In this document: positions 1 to 8,822 of the stretch, piece after piece
Position numbering within the stretch: position 1 is the stretch's first letter
How the letters are laid out: each line of letters starts with the position of its first letter
DNA from: Bryobacteraceae bacterium
GTDB lineage: Bacteria; Acidobacteriota; Terriglobia; Bryobacterales; Bryobacteraceae
Length of the DNA stretch: 56,591 bases
Direction of reading: 5' to 3'
Assembly: GCA_019748195.1 (NCBI GenBank)
Contig: JAIEPW010000092.1
Coordinates: 1 to 56,591, forward strand
Made by a program: the position numbers and the translations under genes
The notes under the pieces: generated by a model
Told to the model about the DNA's origin: nothing
Database searches by the model: none
The model's input: the letters and a program-made list of their open reading frames with translations, nothing else

Positions 1-141
1 TGTTTCCTGTGGACATGGGATTTCTCCTTCATCACATTCTCCCAATCCACTGTCCACTGAAATTCCGGGCCGGCCCATGGAATGCACCGTGGCTCTGCCG
101 GGAAAAGCATGGCGCAAGCTGCGGTTGCGGAGTTTATTGGT

Positions 142-1677
142 GTGGGTCGTAGCTTTCGAGCTGTCGCGCTTCTCGTAGGCGCTGTTGTTTTTCCGGCACC
201 CGCCCAAACACGACGGGGCTCTTCGCCCGATATCCAGGACCTGATATCCCGCATCGCTGGCTTAAAGCCGGAGGTGCGGGCGGATCTCGCGTTTCAGGTC
301 CTGGAAAGATCGCCGGCAATGCCGCCCGCAGCTCGCCGCGAACTTCTCGAACTCGCCTGGCAGGCGGCGGATCTCGCTCGCGAACCGCTGCCTCTTTCCG
401 CGAAGTTCTCGAGCGTGGATTCGCGGGAGGCAGTTGCGCTCCACTACCAGAAGCGAGCCGTGGATGCTCTTTCCATCCGGCTGGACGTGGTGGAGCGTTT
501 CCTGGAGACGGACTCGCAGGAAGCGCTGGTGCGCTTCCAAAGCATCGCGTTACCGCGAAGCGAAGCGTCGGGCTGTGCTGAGGCGATGGCGGCCGACTAC
601 TCGCGCTATTACCGGGTGGCTTCCAACCTGCTTTCGCGAGCCTTCTCATTAAGGGATCGCGAGCGCGGCAATGACATGGCATTCGCGCGGAAACTCGCGT
701 CAAACCTGCCGGGCGTTCTTGCCCTGGCGCCGTGGCTGCAGGTGCTGGCGGGTCCCGGCCTGACACCGAGCGCACGCCAGGACTTGTTGAACATTTCGAT
801 TCCGGCCTTGATGGCCGCGCCCGTTTCGGACCGGGATCTCGCGATCGCCGAATCACGCGACCGGTTGCTGGGGCGGCTGGAGTCAGTCATAGCCTCAGCA
901 TCGGCGGCCGGAGGGCTCGCCGGCCTGTACCGGCACGCTCTCGGCCGGGTTTTCGCACAGCCCGTCTGCGCGGACTCGGCGGTGGCCGACGAGCGAGGAA
1001 CCAGTGCGATCGACAAGCGCATATCGTTCTTCAACGGTGTTCTACGTCCGTTTGCCTCGCCCCCGGCGGCACTGAATCGGGCGGACTTCCGTATCGAAGT
1101 TTCCCGCGTCGCGGCGCGCACGACGCCTCTGCCGTCAATCCGGTTCTTGCACCTTCTGGATGACCTGACCGCCTACCGCCACGGCCTGCGGGCGGTTGCG
1201 CCCGCCCGCCGGGCGGGCGTGAATCTGGAGACGTGGGAGATCGGGGTCACGGAGTTCCTCCATCGTCTGGACGATTGGAAACCCGAGCCGGAGGCAACGC
1301 TAACGGAACGGGCTGCTCTGTTCCATCAACGGGCGTCCTTTTATCTTTATCTGCTGGATCTGTTGCCCAGCGGGAACCTGGAACGGAGAACCGTGGACCG
1401 GATGGTTGCGCTTCTCGAAACGGACGAGATCAAGGACCAGAGTCCGACGGAGTGGATGGGCAAGTTGGGAGCTCTGTTGATGCTGACGCGTCGCCCGGGT
1501 CCGGCTGAGCAGACCCGGATCGACGATCTGAAGAAATCCGGCAAGATCCTGATTATGTTGCCTCGGGAGGATCCTGCGGCAATTCTCGAACGGCTGCGGA
1601 AGTCGCGCGATCGGGAGCTTGCGATGTATGCCGAGTTCGAAGACAAGTACCCGGTCCCGTATCGATTCCCCGGATAG
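142..1677 (+). CDS. Exported protein of unknown function
   Basis: I do not recognise this protein of about 511 residues. The chosen GTG start gives a short basic start (MGRSFR), a hydrophobic stretch (AVALLVGAVVF) and a cut-like PAPAQ, a clean signal peptide, and has GGAG nine bases upstream. ATG starts at 82 and 109 are in frame but lengthen the n-region and lack a good ribosome site. The mature part is rich in helical, arginine- and leucine-heavy segments with no recognisable motif and no further membrane span, so it is probably periplasmic or secreted. Many acidobacterial genomes carry similar long helical exported proteins of unknown role. It stands alone, convergent with the acetyltransferase gene. 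That it is a real gene is well supported by its length and signal peptide; its function is unknown. Confidence 0.7.
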   Translation: MGRSFRAVALLVGAVVFPAPAQTRRGSSPDIQDLISRIAGLKPEVRADLAFQVLERSPAMPPAARRELLELAWQAADLAREPLPLSAKFSSVDSREAVALHYQKRAVDALSIRLDVVERFLETDSQEALVRFQSIALPRSEASGCAEAMAADYSRYYRVASNLLSRAFSLRDRERGNDMAFARKLASNLPGVLALAPWLQVLAGPGLTPSARQDLLNISIPALMAAPVSDRDLAIAESRDRLLGRLESVIASASAAGGLAGLYRHALGRVFAQPVCADSAVADERGTSAIDKRISFFNGVLRPFASPPAALNRADFRIEVSRVAARTTPLPSIRFLHLLDDLTAYRHGLRAVAPARRAGVNLETWEIGVTEFLHRLDDWKPEPEATLTERAALFHQRASFYLYLLDLLPSGNLERRTVDRMVALLETDEIKDQSPTEWMGKLGALLMLTRRPGPAEQTRIDDLKKSGKILIMLPREDPAAILERLRKSRDRELAMYAEFEDKYPVPYRFPG

Positions 1678-1716
1678 CCATGGCGAACCTCTCTGGCGTG
1701 AGCACCGGTTCGAGGC

Positions 1717-2133
1717 TTAGAAACGCTCGATGGACATCCAACGTTCCGGCGCACTCAGCGGCTCGAAGCCGAACTGCGCATAAAGCGAGTGCGCGTCTTT
1801 CGTCGCCAGCAGGAAGCGGCGGAAGCCCTGCAATTCGGGGTGGCCGAGAACGGCCTCCATCAGACTTTTCGAAATTCCGAGGCCGCGCGCTTCCGGCACG
1901 ACGAACACATCGCACAGCCAGCCGAACGTGGCGCGGTCCGTCACCACGCGGGCAAAGCCGAGTTGCCTGCCGTCGCGATACGCGCCAAAGCAAAGGGAGT
2001 TGCGGAGGGAGCGCTCGACAACTTCGCGGCTCCGGCCTTGAGCCCAGTAGGAGTGCCGCGAAAGGAAGTCGTGGATCAAGTCGACATCCAGCAGGTTCTG
2101 GTCTGTCGAGATCGTAACGCTGGAAGAATCCAT
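1717..2133 (-). CDS. GNAT-family N-acetyltransferase
   Basis: A 138-residue GNAT acetyltransferase, which would move an acetyl group from acetyl-CoA to an unidentified amine. The fold can be followed: an N-terminal strand, the beta4 segment LCDVFVVPEARGLGISKSLM with the acetyl-CoA pyrophosphate loop (consensus Q/RxxGxG/A, here ARGLGIS), then helix alpha3, and a C-terminal YAQFGFEPLS that matches the usual 'Y...GF' ending. The start at 2133 is chosen because GGAGG precedes it closely and because residues upstream of this Met are composition-biased and unlike the family. The open frame runs on upstream to 2325. The length is normal for a single-domain GNAT. It lies on the same strand as the small basic protein at 2365-2664. 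Substrate unknown. Confidence 0.85.
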   Translation of the reverse strand: MDSSSVTISTDQNLLDVDLIHDFLSRHSYWAQGRSREVVERSLRNSLCFGAYRDGRQLGFARVVTDRATFGWLCDVFVVPEARGLGISKSLMEAVLGHPELQGFRRFLLATKDAHSLYAQFGFEPLSAPERWMSIERF

Positions 2134-2364
2134 TTCCTCCAGCGTACGCCGGATAAAGATCACACCCGGTTCGCGCCGCGTGAGGGCTTGCCCCTTGCCG
2201 GCGGGCGAACGCTCCGGCGACCTTCGACAGCGCCGGCATCGTGTCGAAGTTATTGCGGACCGCTTCCATCTTCTGGGCCGAGGAGCGCCTGCCCTGTTTG
2301 CTCGAAACGCCCTGACGCCCGCCATGATTAGGGCTGGGCCCGCTGTCCAGATCCGGACCCGCTG

Positions 2365-2664
2365 TCATCGGATCGTTGCGTTTCTCGACGACTTGGCGTT
2401 GCTGGTTTTGGCGCCGCCTTTTGAGCGCGATGCGGTTTTCGGAGCCGCCGAACTTGTCTTTTTCAACTGGTCCTCGGGAGCCTTGGACCGGCTACCGTTC
2501 CCGCGCGCGATCCCGGGGTCCTCAGGACTCGTGGCGGTACGGCGCTCGCGAACCTGTGCCTCCGTGTACCGTTGCTTTTCCACTTCATGGACGACATCCT
2601 GGCCGAGCGGGTCGCGCCCGCGCAGTTTGTAATGGTCGGGGTTCACCTGGATTTTCTTACTCAT
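2365..2664 (-). CDS. Small basic protein of unknown function
   Basis: A 99-residue hydrophilic protein starting MSKKIQVNPDHYKLRGRDPL. The first 45 residues look ordered and the rest is a serine-, lysine- and alanine-rich basic tail that is probably disordered. AGGA lies about nine bases upstream of the ATG at 2664. In-frame sequence upstream to 2892 overlaps the start of the divergent surface-protein gene and does not look coding. The basic tail could bind nucleic acid, but nothing shows this. Its stop overlaps an ATG (ATGA at 2365-2368) opening another minus-strand frame, discussed under findings. I do not recognise a named family. Confidence 0.6.
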   Translation of the reverse strand: MSKKIQVNPDHYKLRGRDPLGQDVVHEVEKQRYTEAQVRERRTATSPEDPGIARGNGSRSKAPEDQLKKTSSAAPKTASRSKGGAKTSNAKSSRNATIR

Positions 2665-2791
2665 GACTCGTTTTCCTGGGCAGTCGAGGGGCCATTTCGT
2701 ACGGCCTCGCACCGGTTGCAATTTCCTCGCCCTCGGGCTGTAAGAAGGGGCAGCAGAATTGCATCGGCTGAGGACGAAAGAGGGGCAAGCA

Positions 2792-5700
2792 ATGAGAATG
2801 GCCGGATGGGCAACAGCCCTGTTTGTAATAGGCGGAATCTGCGGGCAGACGCCTGAGCCGGGCGTCACCAAGGATGATTGGGAAGAAATCAACTTCGAGT
2901 TCGATTCCGCGGTGCTTTCCGACGGCTTTCCAAGCCTGCTTCGCCTGGCGGAGCTTCTGCAACGAAACGCGGCGTACCGGGTTCGTGTAGAAGGACACGC
3001 TGACCATCTCGGATCGCGAACTTACAACGAGAAGCTGGGGCTGGCGCGAGCGGCTTCGGTGCGCGACTTCCTGGTGAAATATGGCGCGCGGAGTGCACAA
3101 ATTACCACCGGCACTCGCGGCTCGGCGGTTCCCCTGGATCCCAATGTGAAGCCGGGGTTCAGCCGGACCGACGTCGCAAGGTGGCGGAACCGCCGAGTGG
3201 TATTGACGGTCACAGATGACCAGGGCCGGGTGGTGAGCGCCGGCGGTCCGGGCGATGCCATCCGCGCCATGGCGCAAGGCGGTCCGGCGGCGGATTGCTG
3301 CAACCAAGTTCTGAAGCGCCTGGATCAACTGGATGAAATCGCACGCATGTTGCGTCAGCTCGGGGAGCAGAACGCCGAGTTGCGAAAAGAAGTCGACGCG
3401 CTGCGGCAGCATCAGCAGGCGATGGAGACAAAGATGGGCGACGCCGCGAAGGCTGTGCAAACGCCGCCCGGGGCGCCCGGCACATCGGGTTCGCCGGGAC
3501 AGCCCGGAACGGCGGGCCAGCCGGGAACACCCGGAACAACCGCGGCGGCGGCGGGGCGCGCCGCCACGGAAACTGCCGCGCAGACGGCGCCGGGCGCACT
3601 CTCACGATTCGCCATTGTTGCTCCAAACGTGGGCGTAGACGGGGACGGCAATCTGACGTTCAGCGGGCGGGCACGATACTTCGCGCCGTTCCGCGAGCGC
3701 TTCGCGATCCAGGCACAAGGCGAATACCTCTACTTCCGCAGCCAGCGCGAGGGGCAGTTCGACATCGGACTGGTAGCGCGGCCCGTGTCGCGGTTTCAGG
3801 CCGGCGTGTTTTCCAGCTTCAAGCACGTGAACCTGCGCGGGAATCAGGACGGAGGGACGATGGGGCAGGCGTCGCTGACGCTCGACTACATCTTCCGGCT
3901 CGGCCGCATCGGGGCGTTTGGAACCAAGAGCTTCCTGGATGGCGCGGTGCTGAACCGCGAAAACGCGAGGCTGGCGAACGGGCGGCGGGCGCTGAACGTG
4001 TTCACGGAGCGCTACCTGGACGTGGTGGACCAGGTGGGGATCTCCACCACGCTGAGCTTTATCCGCAGTTCGTATCTCGAGGGGAATGCCGGCTATCTGC
4101 GCAGCGACGCGGGCGCGAACCGGGCCGGCGGGACTTTGCGGCTGGTCTGGCCCGTCAGCGATCTGTTCGCCTTCACGGTGGAAGGCGGCGTGAACGAAAC
4201 GCTGCTGGCACGGCAGAACACCGGACGAGTCGTGTTCGGATTCCAGGTGGGCAATTTCCAGCGCCCGCGGGATTTTCTCGGCGTGGACCATCCCGTACCG
4301 GTGGATGTCCCGCGCGTCCGGTATGAGTTGCGGGAGCGGACGGTTCGGACCGGGAACGCGCCGCCAGTGGCCGACGCGGGGCCGGATCAATTGGGAGTGG
4401 AAGGAACCGTGACGTTGAACGGATCGGGCTCGTACGATCCGGACGGAGACCCGATCACCTTCGAGTGGGTGCAGGAGGGCGGTCCGGCGGTTGCGTTGGC
4501 CGGGGCGAACACGGCCCGTCCCAGCTTCACGGCGGCGCCGGGGGCCACGTACTCCTTTCGCCTGGCAGTCCGCGACGACCAGGGTGGCGAATCGTTCGCC
4601 CGAGTCCGCGTAACGGGACGGGCCGAGGAACGGGTGCGGATCGCTTCCTTCTTCGCCAATCCTCCGGTGATACGCCGCGGCGACAATGCGCAGTTGAGCT
4701 GGCGCGTGGAGAACGCGACGGAAGTGCGCCTGGAACCCGGCGGCGCGGTGGCGGCTACCGGGACTCGCGTGGTTCAACCGGCTGAGACGACGACGTTCCG
4801 GTTAATCGCGAGCAATCGCACCGGCACGGAGACGGCGGAAGTGACGATTCGGGTGGAGGAACGTCCGGTGCGTTTCCTCTCCTGCTTTGTCGCCCCGGCG
4901 AACATCAATCCGGGCGAGAGCGCGGTGATCAACTGGTCGACCGAGGGGGCGCAAAGCGTCACTATATCGGGGATCGGCGCCGTTGCCATGAGCGGGCAGC
5001 AGAGGGTGACGCCGTCCGAGAACACCAACTACACGTTGACCGCCACCGGACCCGGGGGCTCCGCGACTTGCGCGCTGAATGTGATGGTAGGAGGCGGTGG
5101 CGCGTCCGGATTGCCGCGGATTGCGCGATTCTCGGCATCGCCGCTAACGATCAACGAAGGAGAGCAGTCCACGCTGCTGTGGCTGGTGGAGAACGCGGAG
5201 ACCGTCACCATCAGCGGCCTCGGACCCGTGGCGCAGGCCGACTCGCGCAATGTGAGTCCGGCGCAGACGACTACGTACACGCTGACGGCCACCAACCGCA
5301 ACGGAACGGCGACTCTGCCGGTGACGATCACCGTAAACCCGCGTCCGCGGGCGCGGATCACGTCGTTCACGGCGGATCCGCCGGAATCGCCCGCCCCGCT
5401 CACCGACATCCGGCTGCGCTGCGAAGCGACCGGCGCGCGGGAGATCTTCCTGGTGGGCGTGGGACCTCTGCCGCCGGGGCGGGCCTTCGTGGTGGTGCGT
5501 CCCACTGAAGACACCACATTCGAATGCCGCGCGGTGGGCGACGGAAGCGAGGACCGGCAGACCTTGACAGTGCGGGTCCGCCGTCCGGTGGAGCCCCCGC
5601 CGGGCGCGGCGCCGGTAGTGAGAATCAAGGGCGGACCGGTGATCGAAACGGTGTACTGGCAGAACGACCTCGACGCGTCGGATTCGTTCAGCCCCTCGGG

Positions 5701-5896
5701 AAACACCCCACTCACGTTCCGTTGGACGGTTCGAAACAACGCCGCGAACATCCTGCGCGGCGACACCGCGACGCCGATCGTTCAATTGCTGAATTCGAAC
5801 GGCTTTTACTACTTCGACGTCACGGTGACGGACAGCCGGGGGCAGTCGTCGACGGGCACGATCACCGTGCGGCACCGGTCGGGCCGCCCGTTGTAG
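2792..5896 (+). CDS. OmpA/beta-barrel surface protein with PKD and Ig-like repeats
   Basis: A 1034-residue exported envelope protein. The ATG at 2792 is preceded by AGGGG at good spacing and gives a signal peptide (MRMAGWATALFVIGGICGQ); a TTG at 2759 is less likely. Order of domains: an OmpA-C peptidoglycan-binding domain (residues about 33-140, INFEFDSAVL and VEGHADHLGSRTYNEKLGLA); a coiled coil (168-215) headed by two cysteines; a collagen-like Gly-Pro linker (224-250); a beta-rich stretch resembling an outer-membrane barrel (270-520, many aromatic/Gly strands); a PKD-like domain (523-610, PPVADAGPDQ and SYDPDGDP); four related Ig-like repeats of about 80 residues (615-933, each with ITSF/IARF-like starts and TTYTLTATN-like ends); and a final PKD-like domain. 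It probably tethers peptidoglycan to the outer membrane and displays the repeats. It ends 84 bases before cas10. Putting the OmpA domain first is unusual. Confidence 0.85.
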   Translation: MRMAGWATALFVIGGICGQTPEPGVTKDDWEEINFEFDSAVLSDGFPSLLRLAELLQRNAAYRVRVEGHADHLGSRTYNEKLGLARAASVRDFLVKYGARSAQITTGTRGSAVPLDPNVKPGFSRTDVARWRNRRVVLTVTDDQGRVVSAGGPGDAIRAMAQGGPAADCCNQVLKRLDQLDEIARMLRQLGEQNAELRKEVDALRQHQQAMETKMGDAAKAVQTPPGAPGTSGSPGQPGTAGQPGTPGTTAAAAGRAATETAAQTAPGALSRFAIVAPNVGVDGDGNLTFSGRARYFAPFRERFAIQAQGEYLYFRSQREGQFDIGLVARPVSRFQAGVFSSFKHVNLRGNQDGGTMGQASLTLDYIFRLGRIGAFGTKSFLDGAVLNRENARLANGRRALNVFTERYLDVVDQVGISTTLSFIRSSYLEGNAGYLRSDAGANRAGGTLRLVWPVSDLFAFTVEGGVNETLLARQNTGRVVFGFQVGNFQRPRDFLGVDHPVPVDVPRVRYELRERTVRTGNAPPVADAGPDQLGVEGTVTLNGSGSYDPDGDPITFEWVQEGGPAVALAGANTARPSFTAAPGATYSFRLAVRDDQGGESFARVRVTGRAEERVRIASFFANPPVIRRGDNAQLSWRVENATEVRLEPGGAVAATGTRVVQPAETTTFRLIASNRTGTETAEVTIRVEERPVRFLSCFVAPANINPGESAVINWSTEGAQSVTISGIGAVAMSGQQRVTPSENTNYTLTATGPGGSATCALNVMVGGGGASGLPRIARFSASPLTINEGEQSTLLWLVENAETVTISGLGPVAQADSRNVSPAQTTTYTLTATNRNGTATLPVTITVNPRPRARITSFTADPPESPAPLTDIRLRCEATGAREIFLVGVGPLPPGRAFVVVRPTEDTTFECRAVGDGSEDRQTLTVRVRRPVEPPPGAAPVVRIKGGPVIETVYWQNDLDASDSFSPSGNTPLTFRWTVRNNAANILRGDTATPIVQLLNSNGFYYFDVTVTDSRGQSSTGTITVRHRSGRPL

Positions 5897-5980
5897 CCGC
5901 CGGCGAAAGTGACGTTCCGGCAAGACCTTGGAGGTGCTATGTGCTAGATTGAAAAATTCGCTTTCGCATAGCGCTTCCAT

Positions 5981-7414
5981 ATGTCGGTTCCCTTCTTCTT
6001 GCAGGGCAAGCTCGCTGGCATCCCGGAGTTCCTCCGTAATCAGGAGAACTTCATCGGCCGTTCGCATTGGGTGGCCCTGCTGAGCGAAGTGCTGCCGCGG
6101 GCGGTGCTGGCGGAACTCGGATTATCCACCATGCTGCTGGGATCGAGCGGCGGGGGTCAGTTCCTGGTGGTGCTTCCGGAGGAGAACCTCCCGGCCGCCA
6201 ACGAATTGTTGACGCGCGCGGCGGCGGAGATCGCGCAGGTCAGCGGCGGCACTTTGCGCCTGATCTGGGCGTCCACGGAAAACCTGGGTGACTGGCTGGA
6301 CATCCGCAAGCGCCTGAACGAGTCTTTGCAGCAGTTGCGTTCGGCGCCGCTGGCCTCATCCGGTTGGCCGAAGTCCGATCTGGCGGGGACCGCGACGGAC
6401 GCCGGCGCGTATTTCGGCGGCGAGATCGAATGGGGCGTGCGGCAGGCGGACGCGGTAGCGTGGTCCCCCGAAACGCCGGGACGCGTTTTGCTCTCAGGCA
6501 AGCACCAGTGGCCGATCGGCGCCGCGGCGGACGCAATCCCTTTCGCCAGGCATGCCGCGCTCGAAGACACAGGCGAGCCGGCTCGGGCTCCCGCGCTCGC
6601 CGGCCGCGCCCAAGGCCGTAAGGCCTGGGGCGTCCTGCGCGGCGATGTGGATCACTTTGGCATTCGCTATCGCAAAGTCCCGACCATCGAGGAACACATA
6701 CAGCTTTCCATTCTCTACAAGCAATTCTTCGCCGGGGAATTGGAAGTTCTCTGCTCCATGCCTGAGTTTTGGCGCAAAGTCACCGTGCTTTACTCCGGCG
6801 GGGACGACTTCGCGGTTTACGGATCGTGGGACGCCCTGATCCCCTTTGCGCGGGAACTGCAGCGGCTGTTCCACCGTTTCGCCGAGGAAAACCTGAAAGA
6901 CTTCCCAGGACCGGAAGGCAAGACGCTGACCATGGCGCTGGCGCTGGCCCCGGACGAGGATGCCGCGCTGGGGCGCGTGTTCGAGGAAGCGGGACAGCGC
7001 CTGGAAGCAGCCAAGAGCGCGGACAAGGACTGTATCTGGCTGCTGGGCAGGACCCTGGAATGGAAGCAGTTCAGCGAGGCCGCGGAGCTAAAGGAATCGC
7101 TGGCGCGGCTGGTGGAGGAATTCCGGGTCGCGCCCGCGTACCTGGATGATATCTGCGGAATTTATCGCGAGACGCCGGTGAAACTGTCCCGCCGTCAGGC
7201 GAGACGATCCGGCGCGGAGAAGCCGTGGCGGTATTACCGCCGGATCACCCGCATTCTGGAGGCTCGCGGCGGGGGCAAGTTCCGGGAACGGGAATTCGAA
7301 AAGGCAAGCGCAAGCGTGATCGCCGATCTGATCGGTCGCAGCGCCGGATACCTGAAGTTGCGGCCCGCCGGGCGGGTGGCGCTAGAATGGGCGAGGTTGT
7401 CGGCGGAAAACTGA
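5981..7414 (+). CDS. cas10: Cas10/Csm1, type III-A large subunit without HD domain
   Basis: Large subunit of a type III-A (Csm) CRISPR effector. The second palm domain carries LRGDVDHFG (219-227) and YSGGDDFAV (271-279), the intact GGDD cyclase motif that makes cyclic oligoadenylates in this family. The first palm domain is visible at once after the start: GIPEFLRN, then IGRSHWVALLSE and GSSGGGQFLVVLP (54-66). Family members are usually about 750-850 residues with an N-terminal HD nuclease; this one is 477 residues and has no HD domain. No cysteine-rich zinc insert is seen between the palms. The C-terminal 120 residues are helical (D4-like). The gene opens a five-gene operon, and csm2 follows 14 bases later. 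A weak extended -10-like TGCTAGATT lies at 5942-5950. DNase activity is not expected; signalling activity is. Confidence 0.93.
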   Translation: MSVPFFLQGKLAGIPEFLRNQENFIGRSHWVALLSEVLPRAVLAELGLSTMLLGSSGGGQFLVVLPEENLPAANELLTRAAAEIAQVSGGTLRLIWASTENLGDWLDIRKRLNESLQQLRSAPLASSGWPKSDLAGTATDAGAYFGGEIEWGVRQADAVAWSPETPGRVLLSGKHQWPIGAAADAIPFARHAALEDTGEPARAPALAGRAQGRKAWGVLRGDVDHFGIRYRKVPTIEEHIQLSILYKQFFAGELEVLCSMPEFWRKVTVLYSGGDDFAVYGSWDALIPFARELQRLFHRFAEENLKDFPGPEGKTLTMALALAPDEDAALGRVFEEAGQRLEAAKSADKDCIWLLGRTLEWKQFSEAAELKESLARLVEEFRVAPAYLDDICGIYRETPVKLSRRQARRSGAEKPWRYYRRITRILEARGGGKFREREFEKASASVIADLIGRSAGYLKLRPAGRVALEWARLSAEN

Positions 7415-7428
7415 CAGGAAAGACAACA

Positions 7429-7953
7429 ATGGCGGAAGAACAAAGCCAGGCACCGGCCCCCAGTCCCGCGGGCCAAAATCAGGGACAGAAGAATAGCGGC
7501 GAGAAACGCGATCGCGGGGAACGCCGGCCGGGGGGCGGGCGTGATCAACGCGACGAGCGCCGCGGCGGCGGTCCCGGCGGCAAGGGCGGCGGCGACCGGC
7601 GTCCGGAAGGTCCCCCGGAGATCGACATCGAGAAGCTGGTTGCCGACAGCCTTTATCTCGATAACGCGGCGCACGCCGTGGTGGCGCGGATGCGCGACAT
7701 GGATTCCGGCACCAAGAGCCAGTTGCGGCGCCTGTACAACGCAGTGCGGCGCGCCGTTCGCGCTCCGGAAAACGAACGTCAGCACGAGTTTGTGATGCTG
7801 CGCGCGCGGTTGGCGTATACGATCGCGCGGCACTCGCTTCGCAGTCTCGATTCGCTGGAGCGGCTGCTGCTGCAGGTGACCCGCAAGAATGATGCTCGCG
7901 GCTACGAGCGTTTTCGCGATTTGTTCGAGGCCATTGTCGCCTACAACGAATAA
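7429..7953 (+). CDS. csm2: Csm2, type III-A small subunit with disordered N-terminal tail
   Basis: Small (Cas11-like) helical subunit that lines the inner face of the Csm complex along the target RNA. The assignment rests on position between cas10 and csm3 and on the helical C-terminal core (from about residue 63, IDIEKLVADSLYLDNAA, to the end, with LRRLYNAVRRAV and FVMLRARLAYTIAR typical of Csm2). The first 60 residues are a Gly/Arg/Asp-rich low-complexity tail unlike ordinary Csm2 and make the protein about 174 residues. AGGAAAG stands eight bases before the ATG at 7429. A longer frame from 7225 overlaps cas10 and is a shadow. The positively charged tail may touch RNA, which is inference. 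Confidence 0.88.
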   Translation: MAEEQSQAPAPSPAGQNQGQKNSGEKRDRGERRPGGGRDQRDERRGGGPGGKGGGDRRPEGPPEIDIEKLVADSLYLDNAAHAVVARMRDMDSGTKSQLRRLYNAVRRAVRAPENERQHEFVMLRARLAYTIARHSLRSLDSLERLLLQVTRKNDARGYERFRDLFEAIVAYNE

Positions 7954-7978
7954 GGCCTACCAGGAATAGGAGTTTCCG

Positions 7979-8815
7979 ATGAGCACCCATACCGCTCAAA
8001 CCGAGCTGAAGCTGATCGGCAAGTTGATTATCGAGGGCGAGTTGCACTGCCAGACCGGCCTGCACATCGGCGCGGGCAAGGGATCGCTCGAAATCGGCGG
8101 CGCCGACAATCCGGTGGTGAAGGACGCCTTCGGCCTGCCTTATGTCCCCGGCAGTTCGCTGCGAGGTAAGATCCGCTCCTTGCTGGAGCACGCCGATGGG
8201 CTAACCACTCCGGGCGAGTTGGTTTATCTGTCCAAGCGCCGCGGTCAGGAGGTAAGAATTCACCAGAGCAGCCGTCCGGACGACGAAATCTGCCTGCTGT
8301 TCGGACGCAACCCCGGGCGCGTAGACCGGGTGCAGGGCGAGGCGCTGGAAGGCGGAGCGACGCCGGCGCGGCTTACGATTTACGACGCGCCGCTCGATCC
8401 CGATTCGATCACGGCTCAGATGCGCGAGAACCTGGATGACGAACTGACGGAGGTGAAGAGCGAAAACGCCGTGGATCGCATCACGTCCCAGGCCAACCCA
8501 CGCACCCTGGAGCGCGTTCCCGCGGGAGCTAGGTTCAAGATCCGCATGGTGCTGGACCTGCTGTGTCCCGAGGATCTTTCGCTTGCGGGCCGGCTGGTGG
8601 AAGGGCTGCGCCTTCTGGAGGACGATGCCTTGGGAGGCGGGGGAAGCCGCGGATCCGGGCGCGTGCGCTTCGCCAATCTGGACGTGAAGTGGCGGAGCAA
8701 GGCTTTTTACGCGGAAGGCGCGCCCGAAGCAGCTCTCGCGCAAAACGCCGATCTCGGCGCGTTCCAGAATCTGGTTCGGGAAGACCTGGCCGGCAAGCTC
8801 GGCGTTTCAGACTGA
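7979..8815 (+). CDS. csm3: Csm3, target-RNA-cleaving RAMP subunit
   Basis: Cas7-family backbone subunit of the Csm complex, present in several copies, which binds the crRNA and cuts target RNA every six bases. Recognised by TGLHIGAGKGSLEIGGADNP near the N-terminus, then VPGSSLRGKIRSLLE, the ENAVDRITSQANPRTLERVP segment, and the C-terminal glycine-rich loop DALGGGGSRGSGRVRF. Asp43 (in GGADNP) aligns with Asp33 of Streptococcus thermophilus Csm3, the catalytic residue, so RNase activity is expected. The length of 278 residues is slightly above the usual 220. AGGAG precedes the ATG. It starts 25 bases after csm2 and ends 7 bases before csm4. Confidence 0.95.
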   Translation: MSTHTAQTELKLIGKLIIEGELHCQTGLHIGAGKGSLEIGGADNPVVKDAFGLPYVPGSSLRGKIRSLLEHADGLTTPGELVYLSKRRGQEVRIHQSSRPDDEICLLFGRNPGRVDRVQGEALEGGATPARLTIYDAPLDPDSITAQMRENLDDELTEVKSENAVDRITSQANPRTLERVPAGARFKIRMVLDLLCPEDLSLAGRLVEGLRLLEDDALGGGGSRGSGRVRFANLDVKWRSKAFYAEGAPEAALAQNADLGAFQNLVREDLAGKLGVSD

Positions 8816-8822
8816 AGATCTA

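Noticed and set aside
2759-2791. TTG start for the OmpA-like surface protein
   Set aside because: It adds 11 residues ahead of a good signal peptide, and the ATG at 2792 has the better ribosome site.
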